Under the pieces are notes generated by a model. The model ran no database searches. It was not told where the DNA came from and saw only the letters and a program-made list of their open reading frames with translations. DNA of 64,000 nucleotides from Sneathiellales bacterium (lineage in GTDB: Bacteria > Pseudomonadota > Alphaproteobacteria > JANQFL01), in contig JANQFL010000007.1 of NCBI GenBank assembly GCA_028277845.1, positions 47,859 through 111,858 of the forward strand, given 5' to 3'. This document shows, piece after piece, positions 9,583 through 19,412 of this stretch. Every line of letters begins with the position of its first letter. Position 1 is the stretch's first letter. The position numbers and the translations under genes were made by a program.

Positions 9583-11064
9583 ATGACAGCCTCGGCCGCC
9601 GCTCAGGTGATACCTATCGACGACGAAATTCCGCTCGACAACCAAGACTCTCAAACAGATTCGCACAGCCAGTCCGAGTCACGTTCGGACGACGGCTCCT
9701 TTGCCGCCAAGCTGACCGACGGTGTCGCCGGTTTGGGTGTCAAGGTTGCCGACGTCGCCGGACGTATCGACGACATCTCCGCCCGGCTGCGTGATCAATC
9801 CAGCGGCTTCCAGCGATTGGGCACCGCCGCCGACGAGATGACGGCCACCAACCACCGGATCGACGAGGCCGCCAAGTCGGCGCACGCGTCGGCGGACGAG
9901 ACGGCCCGGCTGATGTCGGAGTCCGAAAACACGATGGACTCCGCACTGGCCGATATCCAAGGCCTGGTCGAAAACGTCGGCACCCTGACCGAACGCCTGA
10001 CCAACCTGGAGAGCGCCTTGGAGCGGGTCACCAAGGTGACATCGGTCATCGACGCCATCGCTTCGCAAACCAATCTCCTTGCCCTGAACGCCACCATCGA
10101 GGCGGCCCGGGCCGGCGAGGCCGGGCGCGGGTTTGCCGTCGTGGCGGGCGAGGTCAAATCGCTGGCCGGGCAGACCACCAAGGCGACGGACGAAATCAAC
10201 GAGACCATTACCGAACTGACGACCGAATTGACGGCCCTGCGCGATGCGACCGGCGCCGCGTCGGAAAAGGCCAACGCCGTATCCGGCGGCGCCAACACCA
10301 TCGGGCAGGTCCTGTCGGAAGTCGGCGGCCAGGTCGCGGCATCGAATACGCAGATCAGCCAGATCGTCGACGCCACGGCGTCCAACGTCGAACATTGCCA
10401 GGAAGTCATCGATGATCTCGGCATTTTGACCTCCGGCATCGAGGAGTCCGCCTCGGATCTAAAACAGGCGGAAGGGCACGTCACCGATTTGCTGGAGTTG
10501 AACGAATCGCTGATGGAGATCGTCGCCGACAGCGGCTACGAGACCGTGGACTCCCGTTTCATCGCCAAGGCCAAAGACGTCGCGGCGGACATCACCGCAA
10601 TCTTCGAGCAAGCCGTGGACAGCGGCGAGATCACCGTCGATGCGCTGTTCGACGAAAACTACGACCCGGTTCCCGGCTCGGATCCGCAGCAACTGATGGC
10701 ACGGTTCACGACGTTGACCGACAAATATCTGCCGGCCGTGCAGGAGCCGCTACTGGACTTCGATCCTCTCGTCGTCTTCTGCGCGGCGGTGGACCGCAAC
10801 GGATACCTGCCGACGCACAATCTGAAATTCAGTCATCCGCAGGGCGGCGACCCGGTCTGGAATGCCGGCAATTGCCGCAACCGGCGGATCTTCGACGACC
10901 GCACGGGGCTGGCGGCCGGCACCAATACCAAACCGTTCCTGCTGCAGACCTACCGTCGCGACATGGGCGGCGGCAAGTTCGCCATCATGAAGGATCTGTC
11001 CGCCCCGATCTTCGTCAACGGACGGCATTGGGGCGGCGTGCGCCTCGCCTATCGCTGCGAGTAG
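9583..11064 (+). CDS. Soluble methyl-accepting chemotaxis protein with C-terminal sensory domain
   Basis: This 493-residue chemoreceptor has no membrane segment, so it should be cytosolic. The N-terminus is acidic and polar. A long coiled coil leads into the conserved hairpin tip (about residues 160-195: [20 protein letters not shown] and [15 protein letters not shown]), which contacts CheA/CheW. After the returning helix comes a C-terminal domain of about 150 residues with [36 protein letters not shown] and [13 protein letters not shown], a PAS/Cache-like ligand module found behind the signalling domain in some soluble receptors. I take the ATG at 9583 rather than one 39 codons upstream, since that extension overlaps the leader hairpin. 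Confidence 0.9.
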   Translation: MTASAAAQVIPIDDEIPLDNQDSQTDSHSQSESRSDDGSFAAKLTDGVAGLGVKVADVAGRIDDISARLRDQSSGFQRLGTAADEMTATNHRIDEAAKSAHASADETARLMSESENTMDSALADIQGLVENVGTLTERLTNLESALERVTKVTSVIDAIASQTNLLALNATIEAARAGEAGRGFAVVAGEVKSLAGQTTKATDEINETITELTTELTALRDATGAASEKANAVSGGANTIGQVLSEVGGQVAASNTQISQIVDATASNVEHCQEVIDDLGILTSGIEESASDLKQAEGHVTDLLELNESLMEIVADSGYETVDSRFIAKAKDVAADITAIFEQAVDSGEITVDALFDENYDPVPGSDPQQLMARFTTLTDKYLPAVQEPLLDFDPLVVFCAAVDRNGYLPTHNLKFSHPQGGDPVWNAGNCRNRRIFDDRTGLAAGTNTKPFLLQTYRRDMGGGKFAIMKDLSAPIFVNGRHWGGVRLAYRCE

Positions 11065-11075
11065 CCGGCTCTACC

Positions 11076-11909
11076 TCAGCGGCCGGTTTTGCGGATATAG
11101 ACGATCCAATAGACCAAGGCGACGAAGGCGCTGCCGCCGACGATGTTGCCCAACGTCACCGGCACCAGGTTGCCGATGAAGCCGGCGATGGTGATGCCGC
11201 TCGCCGGATCGCCGCCCGACGCCAGATAGGCCAGCGGGATGAAGTACATGTTGGCGACCGAGTGTTCGTAGCCCAGCGCCACGAACCCCGATATGGGAAA
11301 CAGGATCGACAGGATCTTGCCGCTGACCGTGTGGGCGGCGAAGCACAGCCAGACCGCCAGACACACCAGCGTATTGCACAATATGCCGCGGAAAAATGCC
11401 TCGCCGAAGCCCAGCGCGACCTTGCCCCTGGCGATGGTCATGGCCGTCTCGCCCACGGCGCCGCCGCCGATCTCCAGCGCCCCGGATAGCACGACAAGGA
11501 TGGCGGCGCCCACCGATCCGACGAAATTGCCGGCATAGACCAGCACCCAGTTGCGCAGCATCTGCATGGTCGTGATCTTGCGGTCCGCCCAGGCCATGAT
11601 AATGAGGTTGTTGCCGGTGAACAGCTCGGCGCCGCCGATGACGACGAGTATGAGGCCCAGGCTGAACACCAGGCCGCCCAGCAACCGCGTCGGCCCGAAG
11701 CCGAAGGGCGATCCGGTCGTCACCAACGTGAAGAACATGGCGCCGAAAGCGATGAAGGCCCCCGCCAGGACCGCCAGGGTCAGGGTCTGCAGCGTCGGCA
11801 TCCTGGCCTTGGCGACGCCCGCGTTCTCGACCCGGGCCGCGATCTGCGGCGGCGCGTAGGCGTCCACGCTGAAATCGGGCTTTGCCGTGGCCTGACCTTC
11901 GTCCCCCAT
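11076..11909 (-). CDS. Formate/nitrite transporter (FNT) family channel
   Basis: This is a 277-residue inner-membrane channel of the FocA/NirC family, forming pentamers for small monovalent anions such as formate, nitrite or hydrosulfide. About 40 polar residues precede six membrane helices. Family features are LAGAFIAFGAMFFTLV (TM1), GLILVVIGGAELFTGNN with the substrate-loop region, NWVLVYAGNFVGS (the NWxxVxxGNxxG-like motif), GFVALGYEHSVANMYFIP (the pore His in the conserved EHSVANMYFIP) and NLVPVTLGNIVGG. The ATG has GAGGGAGAG upstream. It converges with the chemoreceptor gene, leaving 11 bases between the stops. The transported ion cannot be told from sequence. Confidence 0.93.
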   Translation of the reverse strand: MGDEGQATAKPDFSVDAYAPPQIAARVENAGVAKARMPTLQTLTLAVLAGAFIAFGAMFFTLVTTGSPFGFGPTRLLGGLVFSLGLILVVIGGAELFTGNNLIIMAWADRKITTMQMLRNWVLVYAGNFVGSVGAAILVVLSGALEIGGGAVGETAMTIARGKVALGFGEAFFRGILCNTLVCLAVWLCFAAHTVSGKILSILFPISGFVALGYEHSVANMYFIPLAYLASGGDPASGITIAGFIGNLVPVTLGNIVGGSAFVALVYWIVYIRKTGR

Positions 11910-12117
11910 TTGAACTCTCCCTCTTGTCCCCTGTCCGACCTATGGGATGACAGATGAAGCCGGCGTTTTCAATAGCGCAAGACCGCGCCGCCGGTCGCTT
12001 TGCCTCCATTTTGCCGTGATTGATCCCGGCGCTGCCGCAATGCCGCGCCAATTCAGCCCAACCGTTGGGTTTGCCTGATCGTCGAGGGCTATCCACACGG
12101 GACAATGGGGAACACGC

Positions 12118-14265
12118 ATGAAACCACGATCCGCCCACAGGCGCCTGCTGGGCGCCGGAACGCAAATTCTGTATGGCACGCTGTCGCTGCTTTGCCTGGC
12201 CTTGCTGTTGGCCATTTCGGCACCGCAAGCCCGGTCGGCCACGATGGGCGCCGAGGACAAGCCGGCGACGCGGCTGAACGAGGTGGAAGGCGGATCGCTG
12301 TTGTTCCGGACGGACACCGGCGGGATCTACGACGTGGCGCCGACGGTGGACACCGACGTGCACATGGACATCAGCGGCACCATCGCCCGGGTGACCGTCA
12401 AACAGGCGTTCTTCAACGACAGCCCCGACTGGCGGGAAGCCATCTACGCCTTTCCCCTGCCGGACAATGCCGCCGTCGACCGCATGCGGCTGCGGGTGGG
12501 TGACCGTCTGATCGAAGGGCAAATCAAGGAAAAGCGGAAGGCCCGCAAGACATACGAGAAGGCGCGCGCGGAAGGCAGGCAGGCCGGATTGGTGGAACAA
12601 CAGCGGCCGAACATGTTCACCACGTCCGTCGCCAACATCGCGCCGAACAGCCGAATCGCCGTGGAGATCGAATACCAGCAGACCGTGCGGGTCGACAACG
12701 GCCGCTTCGATCTGCGCTTTCCGCTGGTCATCGGCCCGCGCTACATCCCCAGGCCCCGCCTTATCGCGGCGGAGGATTTCACGGTGGTGGTCGACCCGGT
12801 GCCGGACGCCGCGGACATCACGCCGCCCGTCCGTTCGGAAGCAGAAGGCCTGGGCAATCCGGTTACGTTGACGATCCGGCTCGACCGCAAGGTACCGCTC
12901 GGCGACATTGCCAGCCCCTCGCATGCCATCGCCGTCGACGATGAAGGCGCGGCATGGAAGACGGTGACACTGGCGCACGGCGACGTGCCGGCGGACAGGG
13001 ACTTCGTGCTGCAATGGTCCCCGGCGCCCGGTGAAGGCCCAGCGCCGGCCCTGTACAGCGAAACCAAGGACGGTCATCGGCATGTGCTTCTGTCTCTCAT
13101 GCCCAGACCGGCGGCGGCCGGCACAACCCTGTCGCCGCCCCCGGCGCGCAGCATCGTCTTCGTCATCGACACCTCGGGCTCGATGCACGGCGAATCCCTG
13201 CGCCAGGCGAAGGCGGCGTTGATCCTGGCCCTCGGCCGGTTGCGTCCCGAAGACAGCTTCAATGTCATCCAATTCAACAGTGTCACCAGCAGCCTGTTCC
13301 GCGCGCCCAGGCGCGCCGACGCGTCAACCTTGAACGCGGCCAAACGCTATGTGGCCAATCTGGAATCCACGGGCGGCACGGAAATGCTGACGGCCTTGAC
13401 GGCGGCTCTCGAATCGTTCGCGGCTAATGACGAGACATTGCACCAAGTCGTTTTCCTGACGGACGGAAGCGTCGGCAACGAGCGGGAACTGTTCGGCCGG
13501 ACGAAGGCGCTGATCGGCGACACCCGACTATTCACCGTCGGCATCGGATCCGCGCCCAATTCCTATTTCATGACCCGCGCAGCCCAATTCGGCCGGGGTT
13601 CCTACACCTTCATCAGTACGCCGACCGAGGTCAGCGAGAAGATGAATGTTCTCCTGCGCAAACTGGAACGGCCCGTATTGACCGATCTACAAGTGATTTG
13701 GCCGGACGGATCAAACCCGGAAACCTGGCCGACGCGGGTCCCCGACCTGTACGACGGTCAACCGTTGACCTTGGCGGCGCGATTCCAGGAAAACACGGTA
13801 CTGGATGGACAACAGGTCATGGTCACCGGACGGTTCGACGGCCGTCCGTGGCAAGCGGCGGTGCCTCTTGCCATGAGCGATACCGACAATCCCGGCATCG
13901 CCGCCGTATGGGCGCGGCGCAAGATCGCGGCACTGATGGACAGTGTCATCGAAGGCGCCGACTTCGAAGCGGTGAAACGTCACGTGACTGACACGGCGCT
14001 CGACTACAAGCTGGTCAGCAAGTACACCAGCCTCGTCGCCGTCGACGTGACACCCGTCCGGCCCGCCGCCGAGCCCGTGCATGCATCACGACTGGCAACC
14101 AATCTGCCCCATGGCTGGTCGCGCGGCAAAGTGCTCGGCGCCGCCCAGCAGGGTTATGTTTTGCCCCGCGGCGCGACACCGGCGGCCATGCATCTGGCCT
14201 GGGCTCTGGCGATGACGATGCTGGCAGGTATTCTGTTCGTCCTTTACCGGCGCAGATCGGCATGA
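12118..14265 (+). CDS. VIT/vWA-domain sortase target protein (marine proteobacterial sortase system)
   Basis: This 715-residue secreted protein is the dedicated substrate of the sortase encoded next. It has a signal segment (LCLALLLAISAPQARSA), a VIT domain with QAFFNDSPDWREAIYAFPLPDNAAV and the EKRKARKTYEKARAEG stretch (about residues 90-160), then a von Willebrand A domain whose MIDAS starts FVIDTSGSMHGES (Asp about 351) with FNVIQFNS and VFLTDGSVGNE. The C-terminus reads VLPRGATPA, a hydrophobic helix and YRRRSA, which is a sorting-signal layout with LPRGA in place of LPxTG. The gene overlaps the sortase by ATGA. Surface display and metal-dependent adhesion are likely. Confidence 0.92.
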   Translation: MKPRSAHRRLLGAGTQILYGTLSLLCLALLLAISAPQARSATMGAEDKPATRLNEVEGGSLLFRTDTGGIYDVAPTVDTDVHMDISGTIARVTVKQAFFNDSPDWREAIYAFPLPDNAAVDRMRLRVGDRLIEGQIKEKRKARKTYEKARAEGRQAGLVEQQRPNMFTTSVANIAPNSRIAVEIEYQQTVRVDNGRFDLRFPLVIGPRYIPRPRLIAAEDFTVVVDPVPDAADITPPVRSEAEGLGNPVTLTIRLDRKVPLGDIASPSHAIAVDDEGAAWKTVTLAHGDVPADRDFVLQWSPAPGEGPAPALYSETKDGHRHVLLSLMPRPAAAGTTLSPPPARSIVFVIDTSGSMHGESLRQAKAALILALGRLRPEDSFNVIQFNSVTSSLFRAPRRADASTLNAAKRYVANLESTGGTEMLTALTAALESFAANDETLHQVVFLTDGSVGNERELFGRTKALIGDTRLFTVGIGSAPNSYFMTRAAQFGRGSYTFISTPTEVSEKMNVLLRKLERPVLTDLQVIWPDGSNPETWPTRVPDLYDGQPLTLAARFQENTVLDGQQVMVTGRFDGRPWQAAVPLAMSDTDNPGIAAVWARRKIAALMDSVIEGADFEAVKRHVTDTALDYKLVSKYTSLVAVDVTPVRPAAEPVHASRLATNLPHGWSRGKVLGAAQQGYVLPRGATPAAMHLAWALAMTMLAGILFVLYRRRSA

Positions 14266-14846
14266 CATCGAAACTCATTCCGGCTTTGTCCGGGGCGGCG
14301 CTCGCCGCCGCCCTGTGGCAAGGCGGACAGGGCCTGTATATTCACGCCAAGGCCCAGCTGGCGCAGGTGCTGATCAAAGATGCCTGGGCGGAGTCCCTGT
14401 CCAGCGGCCGGGCGATCAAGCCCTGGTCTTGGGCCGACACGGCACCTATCGCACGCCTCATCGTTCCCGGCCATGATATCGACCTGTTCGTTCTGGCCGG
14501 CAGCAGCGGCAGGACACTGGCATTCGGTCCCGGACACATGACGGGCACGCCGTTGCCCGGAGCGCCGGGCCGGAGCCTGATCGGCGGACACCGCGACACC
14601 CATTTCCGGTTTCTCAAGGACCTTGCACCCGGCGAACACCTGATCGTCCAGCGGCGCGATGGACAGCGTTTTCGCTACAAGGTCACCGGGCGCCGGATCG
14701 TCGACCACCGCCGGCACGGCCTTGCGCCGGTGGAGGACACGTCCGTTCTCAGCCTGGTCACCTGCTACCCGTTCGATGACTGGGAGCCGGGTGGCCCCTT
14801 GCGTTATGTGGTTAACGCCGTGCCCGTTGAAGAGACCGCCGGCTAA
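14262..14846 (+). CDS. Class GN sortase
   Basis: This 194-residue transpeptidase is of the Gram-negative sortase class and probably cleaves the C-terminal signal of the preceding VIT/vWA protein. An N-terminal membrane anchor (ALSGAALAAALWQGGQGLYIHAKA) precedes the beta-barrel. The catalytic residues are visible: His about 110 in GGHRDTHF, Cys about 168 in LSLVTCYPF, and Arg about 181 in GGPLRYVVNAV. The start overlaps the target gene stop by four bases, so the two are co-translated. In Gram-negative bacteria such pairs work alone, one enzyme and one substrate. Confidence 0.92.
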   Translation: MTSKLIPALSGAALAAALWQGGQGLYIHAKAQLAQVLIKDAWAESLSSGRAIKPWSWADTAPIARLIVPGHDIDLFVLAGSSGRTLAFGPGHMTGTPLPGAPGRSLIGGHRDTHFRFLKDLAPGEHLIVQRRDGQRFRYKVTGRRIVDHRRHGLAPVEDTSVLSLVTCYPFDDWEPGGPLRYVVNAVPVEETAG

Positions 14847-14899
14847 TGGCAAGCGGTTTGCAAGGTAGAAAACGGTCCCGATGGTTCTGGAGTTTGTCC

Positions 14900-15250
14900 A
14901 TGCCGCACTTCGACAATACGCCCCGCATCTTCGTATCGCCGGTATTCCGCGAAAATGACGGCTGGGTATGGGATTGGCGCCTGATCGGCGGTGACGGCAC
15001 CAATCGAAACTACTACGACAGCCGACATTCCGCCTGGCGCGACAGGGAGGCAACTATTGCCGAGTTCGTAGGCAATAATGGTCCCACCCTGGTGGTCGAC
15101 GTCAGCCCGGGCATGGAGTGTTTCACGCCGGAACCGCTGCCCTGCCCGACCATAAACACGTATTACACGCCGTCGGAACACAGGGAACGCCAAGCCGGCC
15201 TGCGCAGTGCGGAACCATGCGGCGGTCATCTCCGGCTCGTCGCGTCCTGA
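14900..15250 (+). CDS. Hypothetical protein downstream of the sortase pair
   Basis: This encodes a 116-residue protein that I do not recognise. It is rich in Trp, Tyr, Asn and Asp in the first half (GWVWDWRLIGGDG, NYYDSRHSAWRDRE) and has two Cys in SPGMECFTPEPLPC. No signal peptide or membrane helix is seen. I prefer the ATG at 14900, which has CTGGAG upstream; the frame is open from 14846 directly at the sortase stop. It could be the last gene of the sortase operon or an independent small protein. Confidence 0.55.
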   Translation: MPHFDNTPRIFVSPVFRENDGWVWDWRLIGGDGTNRNYYDSRHSAWRDREATIAEFVGNNGPTLVVDVSPGMECFTPEPLPCPTINTYYTPSEHRERQAGLRSAEPCGGHLRLVAS

Positions 15251-15319
15251 CGCGGGTCGTTCAAAAAAACGCGCCGTCCCCATCTGGCCTTTTCCCATCG
15301 GGATAGGCATATATGAGGG

Positions 15320-17491
15320 ATGAGCGAGCCACGTCCCCAATCCGACCAGACCCCGCCAGTCTTCGTGCCGCCGCGCCACGAGCGGCCGGTGAAGACGGAG
15401 GGCGGCATTCCCTTCAAGCTTCGGTCCGAGTTCACGCCGTCGGGCGACCAGCCTCAGGCGATCGAGCAACTGACCGAAGGCCTGTTGCAGGGCGAGCGGG
15501 ATCAGGTTCTGCTGGGCGTGACCGGATCGGGCAAGACCTTTACCGCCGCCCATGTCATTCAGAACCTGCAGCGGCCGAGCCTGGTACTGGCGCCCAACAA
15601 GACGCTGGCGGCGCAGCTTTACGGCGAGATGAAGTCGTTCTTCCCGGACAACGCCGTGGAATACTTCGTTTCCTACTACGACTACTACCAGCCTGAGGCG
15701 TACGTCCCCCGTACCGACACCTATATCGAAAAGGACGCCGCCATCAACGAGCAGATCGACCGCATGCGCCATGCCGCGACACGGTCCCTGCTGGAGCGCG
15801 ACGACGTGGTCATCGTGGCCAGTGTCTCCTGCATCTACGGTATCGGCGACGTGGAAACCTATTCGGACATGGCCCTGTCCCTCTCCGTCGGTGCAACCAT
15901 CGAACGCAATGCCCTGCTGCGCCGCCTGGTGGAAATCCAGTACCGGCGCAACGACCAGAACTTCATCCGCGGCACGTTCCGGGTGCGCGGCGACTCGGTG
16001 GAAATCTTCCCGGCCCACTTGGAGGACCGGGCCTGGCAATTGTCCCTGTTCGGCGACGAAATCGAATCGATCACCGAGTTCGATCCGTTGACCGGGGAGA
16101 AGACCGGCGCGCTGGAAGCCATCAAGGTCTATGCCAACAGCCACTACGTCACGCCGAAGCCGACCCTGCAGCAGGCCATGAAACAGATCAAGGTCGACCT
16201 GCAGCACCAGTTGGACGCGTTCAACCATGCCGGCAAGCTGCTGGAGGCCCAGCGGCTGGAGCAGCGCACGCTGTTCGACCTGGAGATGATGGCGGCGCAA
16301 GGCACCTGCGCAGGCATCGAGAACTATTCCCGCTATCTGACGGGCCGCAATCCCGGCGACCCGCCGCCGACCCTGTTCGAATACCTGCCGGAGAACGCCG
16401 TCATTTTCGTCGACGAGAGCCATGTGACCGTGCCGCAGCTCGGCGGCATGTACCGGGGCGATTACCGGCGCAAGTCGACCTTGGCGGACTACGGCTTCCG
16501 GCTGCCGTCCTGTATCGACAACCGGCCTCTCAAGTTCGAGGAATGGCAGTCCATGCGGCCGCAGTCCGTGTTCGTTTCCGCGACGCCGGGGTCCTGGGAA
16601 ATGGAGCGGACCGGCGGCGTATTCGTCGACCAGGTCATCCGTCCGACCGGACTGATCGATCCGGTATGTATCGTGCGGCCGGTGGAAAACCAGGTCGACG
16701 ACCTGCTGGCCGAGTGCCGCGAACTGGCCGCCAAGGGCCAGCGCGCCCTGGTGACCACCCTGACCAAGCGCATGGCCGAGGACCTGACCGAATACATGCA
16801 CGAGGCCGGTGTGCGGGTACGCTACCTGCATTCGGATATCGACACCATCGAGCGGATCGAGATCATCCGCGACCTGCGGCTCGGCGCGTTCGATGTGCTG
16901 ATCGGCATCAATCTGCTGCGCGAGGGACTGGACATTCCCGAATGCGCCCTGGTGGCCATCCTCGACGCGGACAAGGAAGGGTTCCTGCGCTCGGAAACAT
17001 CGCTCATTCAGACCATCGGCCGGGCGGCCCGGAACGTCGAAGGCCGCGCCATCCTGTATGCCGACAAGATGACCAACTCGTTGCAGCGGGCCATCGACGA
17101 AACGAACCGGCGGCGGGAGAAACAGCAGGCCTACAACGTCGCCAACGGCATCACGCCCGAGAGCGTGCGCAAGCAGATCGGCGATATCCTCGAAAGCGTG
17201 TACGAGCAGGATCACGTCACGGTGGACACCGGTGACGAGGATACCCGGCACCTTGTCGGACACAACCTGCGCGCCCATATCGGCGATCTGGAGAAACGCA
17301 TGCGCGAGGCAGCCGGCGATCTGGAATTCGAGGAAGCCGCCCGATTGCGCGATGAAATCCGCCGCCTGGAAACCACGGAACTGGAGATCGCCACCGATCC
17401 GACCGGACGCCCGGTCTCGGCCCGCTCCACCGCCGGCCGGCCGGGGACCCGTCACCGACGCGGCAAAAGCAAGCATCCGGCCCGGTTTTGA
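15320..17491 (+). CDS. uvrB: Excinuclease ABC subunit B (UvrB)
   Basis: UvrB is the damage-verifying helicase-like subunit of nucleotide excision repair; it is loaded by UvrA and then recruits UvrC. The 723-residue protein is of full length plus a short basic tail. Walker A is GVTGSGKT (residues 66-73), the damage-probing beta-hairpin region is [15 protein letters not shown], motif II is VIFVDESH, motif VI is QTIGRAARN, and the C-terminal UVR motif is [19 protein letters not shown]. The start codon is within GGGATGAGC after the weak site GAGGG. uvrC lies 2.8 kb downstream on the same strand. I found no GTTC-N7-GTTC SOS box just upstream. Confidence 0.98.
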   Translation: MSEPRPQSDQTPPVFVPPRHERPVKTEGGIPFKLRSEFTPSGDQPQAIEQLTEGLLQGERDQVLLGVTGSGKTFTAAHVIQNLQRPSLVLAPNKTLAAQLYGEMKSFFPDNAVEYFVSYYDYYQPEAYVPRTDTYIEKDAAINEQIDRMRHAATRSLLERDDVVIVASVSCIYGIGDVETYSDMALSLSVGATIERNALLRRLVEIQYRRNDQNFIRGTFRVRGDSVEIFPAHLEDRAWQLSLFGDEIESITEFDPLTGEKTGALEAIKVYANSHYVTPKPTLQQAMKQIKVDLQHQLDAFNHAGKLLEAQRLEQRTLFDLEMMAAQGTCAGIENYSRYLTGRNPGDPPPTLFEYLPENAVIFVDESHVTVPQLGGMYRGDYRRKSTLADYGFRLPSCIDNRPLKFEEWQSMRPQSVFVSATPGSWEMERTGGVFVDQVIRPTGLIDPVCIVRPVENQVDDLLAECRELAAKGQRALVTTLTKRMAEDLTEYMHEAGVRVRYLHSDIDTIERIEIIRDLRLGAFDVLIGINLLREGLDIPECALVAILDADKEGFLRSETSLIQTIGRAARNVEGRAILYADKMTNSLQRAIDETNRRREKQQAYNVANGITPESVRKQIGDILESVYEQDHVTVDTGDEDTRHLVGHNLRAHIGDLEKRMREAAGDLEFEEAARLRDEIRRLETTELEIATDPTGRPVSARSTAGRPGTRHRRGKSKHPARF

Positions 17492-17540
17492 ACCGTGTCT
17501 TTAGGGCAACAAGAATTCGAGAGCGGCATTCCATGGGCTT

Positions 17541-17569
17541 TTGCCGAGGCCCAATGATCTCTATATAAA
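17541..17569 (+). promoter_or_regulatory. Sigma70-type promoter for the Ca/Na antiporter gene
   Basis: TTGCCG (17541-17546) and TATAAA (17564-17569) are separated by exactly 17 bases in the 154-bp gap before the antiporter gene, giving a leader of about 70 bases. The assignment rests on consensus match only. Confidence 0.5.
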
Positions 17570-17645
17570 CGGCAGCCAGCATACAAAAAGCGCCAGAGTA
17601 TCGATGCGTACCAAACACCCGTTCGAGCAGGTTTGACACACGATC

Positions 17646-18632
17646 ATGATGTACCTTGAGGTTGCCGGTGGTCTCGTCATCCTGCTGTTCGGCGGGGAAA
17701 TGCTGGTGCGTGGCGCAATTTCGCTAGCGGAACGCCTGAACATTCCCAAACTGATCATCGGCCTGACCATCGTCGCCTTGGGGACATCCGCCCCCGAACT
17801 CGTCGTCAGCCTCGAAGCGGCCTTGTCGGGGGTGCCGGCCATATCGGTCGGCAATGTGGTCGGCAGCAACATCGCCAACGTACTTCTGGTGCTGGGCTTG
17901 CCGGCCGTGATCTACCCCGTCGCGTGCGCCTGCGACGGCCCCATCCGCCGCAACGCCGCCCTGATGGTCGGCGCCAGCGTGTTGTTCGTCGTGTTGGGCT
18001 GGGGACGTGCCTATGTGCTGTGGCAGGGCATTCTGATGCTTTGCCTGCTATGCACCTTCCTCCTCATCTCCTACTACCATGCCAAGCGGTTCGGCGACAG
18101 CATGGCCGTGGAGTTGACCGAGGAACTGGAAGGCGGGTCACCGAAGTCCGCCTGGGCCGCCGGCATATTTATCATCATCGGGTTGGTCGCCTTGCCGTTC
18201 GGTTCCTCGCTCCTCATCGACGGCGCCGTCGCGGTGGCCAAGACGGCGGGATTGTCGGAAGCCGCGATCGGCGTAACGTTGGTTGCCTTGGGCACGTCTC
18301 TTCCGGAACTGGCGACATCCGTCATGGCCGCGATTCACCGGCACGGCGACGTCGCCCTGGGCAATGTGGTCGGCAGCAACCTGTTCAACGTGCTGGGCAT
18401 CATGGGGGTCACGGCGATCGTAACGCCGGTTCCGGTTCCCACTCAGATTCTGCATTTCGATTTCTGGGTTCTGTTGGCCGTCACCGGCCTGATGTTCGCC
18501 TTTATCATGCGCCGGCGCGATATCGGGCGGGTCGCCGGCATCGTCTGTTTCTCTCTGTATGGTGCCTATATTTTCGCGCAGTTGCATGGCTGGTCCGGCA
18601 TCGACCACCACGCCATGGCCGGCAGCATGTAA
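17646..18632 (+). CDS. Calcium/sodium antiporter (CaCA family, YrbG-like)
   Basis: This 328-residue inner-membrane antiporter probably exports Ca2+ in exchange for Na+ or H+. It has about ten helices with the two inverted alpha-repeats that form the ion site: GTSAPELVVSLEAALSG in the first half and GTSLPELATSVMAAIHRHG in the second, each followed by the GNVVGSNxxN motif (SVGNVVGSNIANVLL and ALGNVVGSNLFNVLG). The length and layout match the bacterial YrbG group. The SDR gene follows 3 bases after the stop, so transcription probably continues into the folate genes. Confidence 0.94.
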   Translation: MMYLEVAGGLVILLFGGEMLVRGAISLAERLNIPKLIIGLTIVALGTSAPELVVSLEAALSGVPAISVGNVVGSNIANVLLVLGLPAVIYPVACACDGPIRRNAALMVGASVLFVVLGWGRAYVLWQGILMLCLLCTFLLISYYHAKRFGDSMAVELTEELEGGSPKSAWAAGIFIIIGLVALPFGSSLLIDGAVAVAKTAGLSEAAIGVTLVALGTSLPELATSVMAAIHRHGDVALGNVVGSNLFNVLGIMGVTAIVTPVPVPTQILHFDFWVLLAVTGLMFAFIMRRRDIGRVAGIVCFSLYGAYIFAQLHGWSGIDHHAMAGSM

Positions 18633-18635
18633 GCC

Positions 18636-19403
18636 ATGCAGACCGCCAACCAGACCGTCCTGATCACCGGCGCCGCACACCGTATCGGCCGTGCGATCGC
18701 GCTGGACCTCGCGTCCCATGGATGGGCGGTCGGTGTCCACTACAACCAATCGCAATCCGCCGCCGAGGAATTGGCCCAGGAGATACGGAAGTCGGGGGGC
18801 AGAGCCGAGACCGTGTGCGCGGATCTTGCCCGGGAAGACGATGCACAAGCACTTATCGCAACCGCGGCCGAAGGCATCGGGCCACTGACCTGTCTGATCA
18901 ACAATGCGTCGCTCTTTGAATATGATTCGGTGCAGACCGCCAGCGCGGAAAGCTGGAACGACCACCTCAACGTCAATCTCCGCGCACCTTTCGTTCTGAC
19001 GCAGCGGTTCGCCGAACAGGTTCCGGACGGCGCCGAGGGCAATGTGATCAATATTCTCGACCAACGGGTCTGGCGGCTGACACCGCACTTCGTCAGCTAC
19101 ACGGTCAGCAAGTCCGCACTGTGGACATTGACGCGGACGATGGCGATGGCATTGGCTCCACGCATCCGGGTCAACGGCATCGGGCCCGGACCAACGCTTG
19201 CCAGCGAACGCCAGAGCGAAGAACAGTTCGAAGCCCAGTGCCGGTCGACGCCCCTGCAGCGAGGCGCTTCGCCGCAAGAAATTTGCGACGGCGTACGCTT
19301 TATCTTGACGGCGGGCGCCATGACGGGGCAAATGATCGCCCTTGATGGTGGACAGCACCTCCCCTGGCCGTCGCCGAACGCCGGCCAAATCGTTCCGGAG
19401 TAG
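18636..19403 (+). CDS. SDR-family oxidoreductase, pteridine/dihydromonapterin reductase-like (FolM-like)
   Basis: This 255-residue short-chain dehydrogenase/reductase has an NAD(P)-binding TGAAHRIGRAIA near the N-terminus, the NNAS motif (INNASLFEYD), the catalytic Tyr-Lys pair in SYTVSKSAL and the PG motif (VNGIGPGPTLAS). The Arg in the glycine motif (HRIGR) and the ILDQRVWRLTPHF segment resemble pteridine reductases rather than ordinary acyl or sugar SDRs. Together with the adjacent folB this suggests reduction of dihydropterin or dihydrofolate. The assignment to pteridine reduction is inference from similarity and context. Confidence 0.8.
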   Translation: MQTANQTVLITGAAHRIGRAIALDLASHGWAVGVHYNQSQSAAEELAQEIRKSGGRAETVCADLAREDDAQALIATAAEGIGPLTCLINNASLFEYDSVQTASAESWNDHLNVNLRAPFVLTQRFAEQVPDGAEGNVINILDQRVWRLTPHFVSYTVSKSALWTLTRTMAMALAPRIRVNGIGPGPTLASERQSEEQFEAQCRSTPLQRGASPQEICDGVRFILTAGAMTGQMIALDGGQHLPWPSPNAGQIVPE

Positions 19404-19412
19404 GCTGTCCCG

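Noticed and set aside
11071..13272. 733-codon minus-strand open frame across the FNT and VIT/vWA genes
   Set aside because: It runs through two real genes on different frames and strands, is rich in Arg/Gly/His as shadow frames are, and has no motif.
15251..15319. Possible LexA box before uvrB
   Set aside because: Only a single GTTC is present; the alphaproteobacterial GTTC-N7-GTTC direct repeat is not complete.
14843..17476. 877-codon open frame on the minus strand opposite uvrB
   Set aside because: uvrB on the plus strand is a complete, motif-rich gene. The antisense frame has no family signature and is a by-product of GC-rich codon usage.
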